A DNA stretch of 53,067 nt. Source: Acidobacteriota bacterium (GTDB lineage: Bacteria > Acidobacteriota > Vicinamibacteria > Vicinamibacterales > 2-12-FULL-66-21). Under the pieces are notes generated by a model. It saw only the letters and a program-made list of their open reading frames with translations, was not told the DNA's origin and searched no databases. Location of the stretch: assembly GCA_003222675.1 (NCBI GenBank), contig QHWT01000055.1, forward strand, positions 111,210 to 164,276, given 5' to 3'. Of this stretch, positions 50,840-53,067 are shown one piece after another. A program made the translations under genes and the position numbers. Position 1 is the first letter of the stretch, and each line of letters opens with the position of its first letter.

Positions 50840-50964
50840 TCTCTGCGGGTGCCATGATGACCGCCTTGGTGAATCTCCATCGTCTGATGATCAATGTATG
50901 GTTCCAGTGCATCGGATGGATAGGGCAGCGGCAGCAGTAAAAGGACCAGCTGAATCCTAGTCAT
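50840..50964 (-). pseudogene. N-terminal fragment of Fe/Mn superoxide dismutase
   Basis: MTRIQLVLLLLPLPYPSDAL and EPYIDHQTMEIHQGGHHG are the start of an Fe/Mn SOD, including the first metal His (EIHxxxHH). The frame then turns into RRERADGFS and other unrelated residues, and none of the later metal-binding motifs occurs. Only about 40 residues of the roughly 200-residue protein remain. Confidence 0.6.
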
Positions 50965-51089
50965 GTCCTTGCGCGGGTGATGTGAAGCAATGTCCAATGC
51001 GGAGCAGTCCGCGTGCCCAGGCGGCGGATTCCATACGCTTCCATCACGTATTTTCGTGACCGCAGGATTCAGATGGATAGGAGGACGCG

Positions 51090-51503
51090 ATGGCGGAAAC
51101 TGTTCGGCAGATCGATTACTTCTATATTGAAGTTTCTAACAAGGTCGGCGAAGGCGCGAAGATCCTCCAGACGCTCAAGGACGCGGGCGTCAACTTGCTC
51201 GCGTTCTCCGGGTTTCCATCCGGCCGGCGGGCGCAGCTCGACTTCTTCCCGGCCGATCCCTCGGTGTTCAGGCAACTCGCCAAGACGCATCGCTGGAAGC
51301 TGGTCGGCCCGAAACGCGGCTTTCTGGTCCAGGGCGACGATCGCGTCGGCGCCGTGGCGGACCTCCTCGCCAAGCTGGCCGACGCGAAGATCAGCGTGAT
51401 CGCGATCGATGCCGTCAGTGTCGATAACCGATACGGGGCACTATGCTGGGTGTCACCGCGCGACGTCAAGAAGGCGGCCACGCTGCTCGGCGTCGGACAG
51501 TAG
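51090..51503 (+). CDS. ACT-domain protein
   Basis: A 137-residue protein with a strong ribosome site (AGGAGG, 8 bp before ATG). Two ACT-like units are visible: IDYFYIEVSNKVGEGAKILQ, TLKDAGVNLLAFSGFP and GAVADLLAKLADAKISVIAI, DAVSVDNRYGALCWV. ACT pairs bind amino acids or similar small ligands and regulate enzymes. Nothing suggests the partner. Single gene. Confidence 0.8.
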   Translation: MAETVRQIDYFYIEVSNKVGEGAKILQTLKDAGVNLLAFSGFPSGRRAQLDFFPADPSVFRQLAKTHRWKLVGPKRGFLVQGDDRVGAVADLLAKLADAKISVIAIDAVSVDNRYGALCWVSPRDVKKAATLLGVGQ

Positions 51504-51559
51504 ATGCAGGTTCCCGAACGCGTTTCTTCGCTTGCAGCACCAAGCGCCCGGTGCCGACT

Positions 51560-51754
51560 TTACTCCGTCTCTCGATCTTCATCGTCGTCGCCCTTGCGCG
51601 GGTACCGCTCGGCTCCAATCAGCTTCTGATCCTGGCCCGAACCGCGTTCCTGTGGCATTTGCCCACGGCTCGTCTGCTTCGGCTGCCGCTTGGCCGGGTT
51701 TCGACGAGCGCGCGCACTCGTCGTTTGAGTTTTTCGTGTTCGACTCTTTGCCAT
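51560..51754 (-). CDS. Small basic protein
   Basis: 64 codons from an ATG at 51754 behind a near-perfect AAGGAGGT. The N-terminus AKSRTRKTQTTSARARRNPA is Lys/Arg/Thr-rich and the C-terminus (YPRKGDDDEDRETE) acidic; the protein is predicted disordered. It could be a nucleic-acid-associated or stress protein. The strong ribosome site is the best evidence that it is real. Confidence 0.5.
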   Translation of the reverse strand: MAKSRTRKTQTTSARARRNPAKRQPKQTSRGQMPQERGSGQDQKLIGAERYPRKGDDDEDRETE

Positions 51755-52039
51755 GGGTGCACCTCCTTGTTGCCTCGGCTGCGAATTGGATGCCACGGCG
51801 AAATTAATCTGTCTGGAAGTTTGGGACCGCTCATGCGCGAGATCGCACCGCCGCATCTGTACGACGCCATCCGCTATCGCCCAACAAGGGTTTCGCCGGT
51901 GAAGTGGTGCTGTTTCCGGGCTGCCGCAGTACTCGAAACGCGCCCAACTCAGAATATGTCCTTATCCAGTCAGTCGGATTGGAGAGTGGACCTTCACATA
52001 TTTGATGCAGCCGAAAGGCGGCCGCTCTCGAAAATAATG

Positions 52040-52678
52040 TCAGGACCGCTTCTTTCGGGTGACCGATGCCTGGCGCTTGGACGCACGATGCGGCGCGCGC
52101 GGTGCGCTCTGACCGATCGGACCGGACACGTACCTGCGCTCTTTGCCTGCGCGCCGTTCAGTGTGACGCCGTCGCGCGTCTGCTTCACGCGCCTCCGCCC
52201 GCGCCGCGGCGGCTGCCCGTTCATGAAGATCGGCGGCCATGCGGGCCGCCACGGCGCGCTCTGCCATGAGCTGCTCCTCGGCTTCACGGCGTCGTTGCGC
52301 GGCCTCGTGCGCTTCGAGCCGTGCGACCGCGGCCGCCTCAGCGTAAGTCGTTGCCTCCGCGCGCGCCAGCTCCTCCTCCTGCTCCGCGTGTTGCGCCCTG
52401 CGGGCGAGACGCGCCTCGGGCAGCAGCGCGCGGCCGCGCTGGAGCGCACCCTCCAAGTACGTGGTCGAGATCCCGCTTGCCCAGTAGGAGACCGCGCCCA
52501 AACTGTTTTGGGTGGTTTCACGATCCGTGGCCACCTCGCGGCCGCCGCGAAGTGGAAAGAATACGAACCAACCATCCCAATGCCCTTCCGAGTGCGTAGC
52601 GGCATACACCCTGGCGACATATTCATTGTGATCCGGCGCGACCAGTACTTGTGAGTACTGCATGACGAAGTGAACCAT
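52040..52678 (-). CDS. Protein with small N-terminal domain and long coiled coil
   Basis: A 212-residue protein; the ATG at 52678 follows GGAGGAAGT. Residues 1-75 form a compact domain (EYVARVYAATHSEGHWDGWF, VFFPLRGGREVATDRETTQN, YWASGISTTYLEGALQRG). Residues 75-175 are Ala/Glu/Arg-rich heptads (EQEEELARAEATTYAEAAAV and similar), a long coiled coil. The last 35 residues are very basic (RHTERRAGKERR, SKRQASVTRKKRS). Function unknown. Confidence 0.7.
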   Translation of the reverse strand: MVHFVMQYSQVLVAPDHNEYVARVYAATHSEGHWDGWFVFFPLRGGREVATDRETTQNSLGAVSYWASGISTTYLEGALQRGRALLPEARLARRAQHAEQEEELARAEATTYAEAAAVARLEAHEAAQRRREAEEQLMAERAVAARMAADLHERAAAAARAEAREADARRRHTERRAGKERRYVSGPIGQSAPRAPHRASKRQASVTRKKRS

Positions 52679-52727
52679 ACTTCCTCCGCGACCCCTATGT
52701 GCAATATCCATGAGCAAATACGGTGCC

Positions 52728-52795
52728 GTCGCTATGCTTGTACGCTCAAGTAAGCGGGCCTCACGTATGCTTCTACGCTCAAGCAAGCGTTTCGG
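52728..52795 (+). repeat. Two direct copies of a 25-bp motif
   Basis: CTATGCTTGTACGCTCAAGT plus AAGCG, then after 8 bp GTATGCTTCTACGCTCAAGC plus AAGCG. They lie upstream of both the minus-strand coiled-coil gene and the plus-strand PAS gene, so they may be regulator binding sites. Too few copies to define more. Confidence 0.5.
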
Positions 52796-52960
52796 ACGCC
52801 GGTTCATCTTTCGTCGATCCGATCAGCGGCCGCGTGGCAGGTACCGAGCTTGCGTGTGTGCATCATCGCAACGAAGGAATCCGGCGCTTCCCGCCGCTGT
52901 GCTGCGTATCACAGGATCTGACCACACGTCTCGAATGTGTCTTGGGAGGATAACCACGCG

Positions 52961-53067
52961 ATGCCTGTCAAGATTGCGGCGCCAAACGGCAACCGGCCGG
53001 AGCTTGCCGCGGAACTGATTGTCGCCAACGCCCCTGACCCCGTATTCGTCTGCGACCTCAAAGGCAA
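52961..53067 (+). CDS. PAS-domain protein, 3'-truncated by window edge
   Basis: An ATG behind GGGAGGA opens a frame to the end of the window. The visible residues include PELAAELIVANAPDPVFVCD followed by LKG, the beginning of a PAS sensor domain. Proteins of this kind usually continue into a histidine kinase or GGDEF part, which cannot be seen here. Confidence 0.65.
   Translation, partial: MPVKIAAPNGNRPELAAELIVANAPDPVFVCDLKG

Overview
The window looks like a contig from a high-GC acidobacterium, probably an uncultured Vicinamibacteria-type lineage. The grounds are an acidobacterial duplicated orphan permease (ADOP), a VWFA-related acidobacterial-type protein, an alternative complex III (ACIII) linked to a cytochrome oxidase, and dispersed short repeats inside genes. 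No rRNA, complete tRNA or CRISPR array was recognised.

Layout. 0-3 kb: a partial gene, a frameshifted ABC1/UbiB-kinase remnant, a small membrane zinc-ribbon protein and a secreted metallo-beta-lactamase-fold protein. Two near-identical promoter/leader repeats lie before the latter and before actA. 3-12.4 kb (+): a tightly overlapped respiratory operon actA-actB-actE, a cytochrome bd-like (CydA-like) membrane subunit without CydB, two membrane-anchored monoheme cytochromes c, and a diheme cytochrome c fused to an ethylbenzene-dehydrogenase-type heme-binding domain. 12.5-19.7 kb (+): a five-gene accessory block comprising a tandem Usp/PCP_red/rubredoxin-like fusion, a GNAT protein, an Mrp/NBP35 P-loop ATPase, a zinc-ribbon/PCP_red protein and a NirJ-like radical SAM/SPASM/PCP_red protein. 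28.2-19.8 kb (-, convergent): actC-actD-actF, a cupredoxin-like secreted protein, coxA-coxC-coxD-like, two small membrane proteins and coxB. ACIII is thus split over two converging transcription units that flank the accessory block.

28.6-31.3 kb is a gene graveyard (M24 peptidase, MocR-type aminotransferase, glyoxalase and IS3 remnants) with two intact small genes. 31.5-39.2 kb holds a cell-surface-signalling-like set: ECF sigma factor, secreted proteins, FecR, an STN-domain TonB receptor, a secreted protein and a VWFA protein. 39.4-53 kb carries a YncE-like propeller, a broken membrane protein, a methyltransferase, the ADOP permease, a PIN/antitoxin pair, a UPF0182 protein, a membrane protein beside a superoxide dismutase fragment, an ACT protein, small basic and coiled-coil proteins, and the start of a PAS protein.

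Two things stand out. First, the PCP_red domain (known from the C-terminus of dark-operative protochlorophyllide reductase) occurs in three proteins of the accessory block, next to a NirJ-like radical SAM enzyme and an Mrp ATPase, between two heme-rich respiratory loci. This suggests an undescribed tetrapyrrole or metal-cofactor maturation module for the neighbouring oxidases. Second, a GC-rich hairpin element, with two other short repeat families, is inserted in frame in at least six genes, usually at domain linkers. It is amplified as about 154-bp units that also duplicate the start of mrp.
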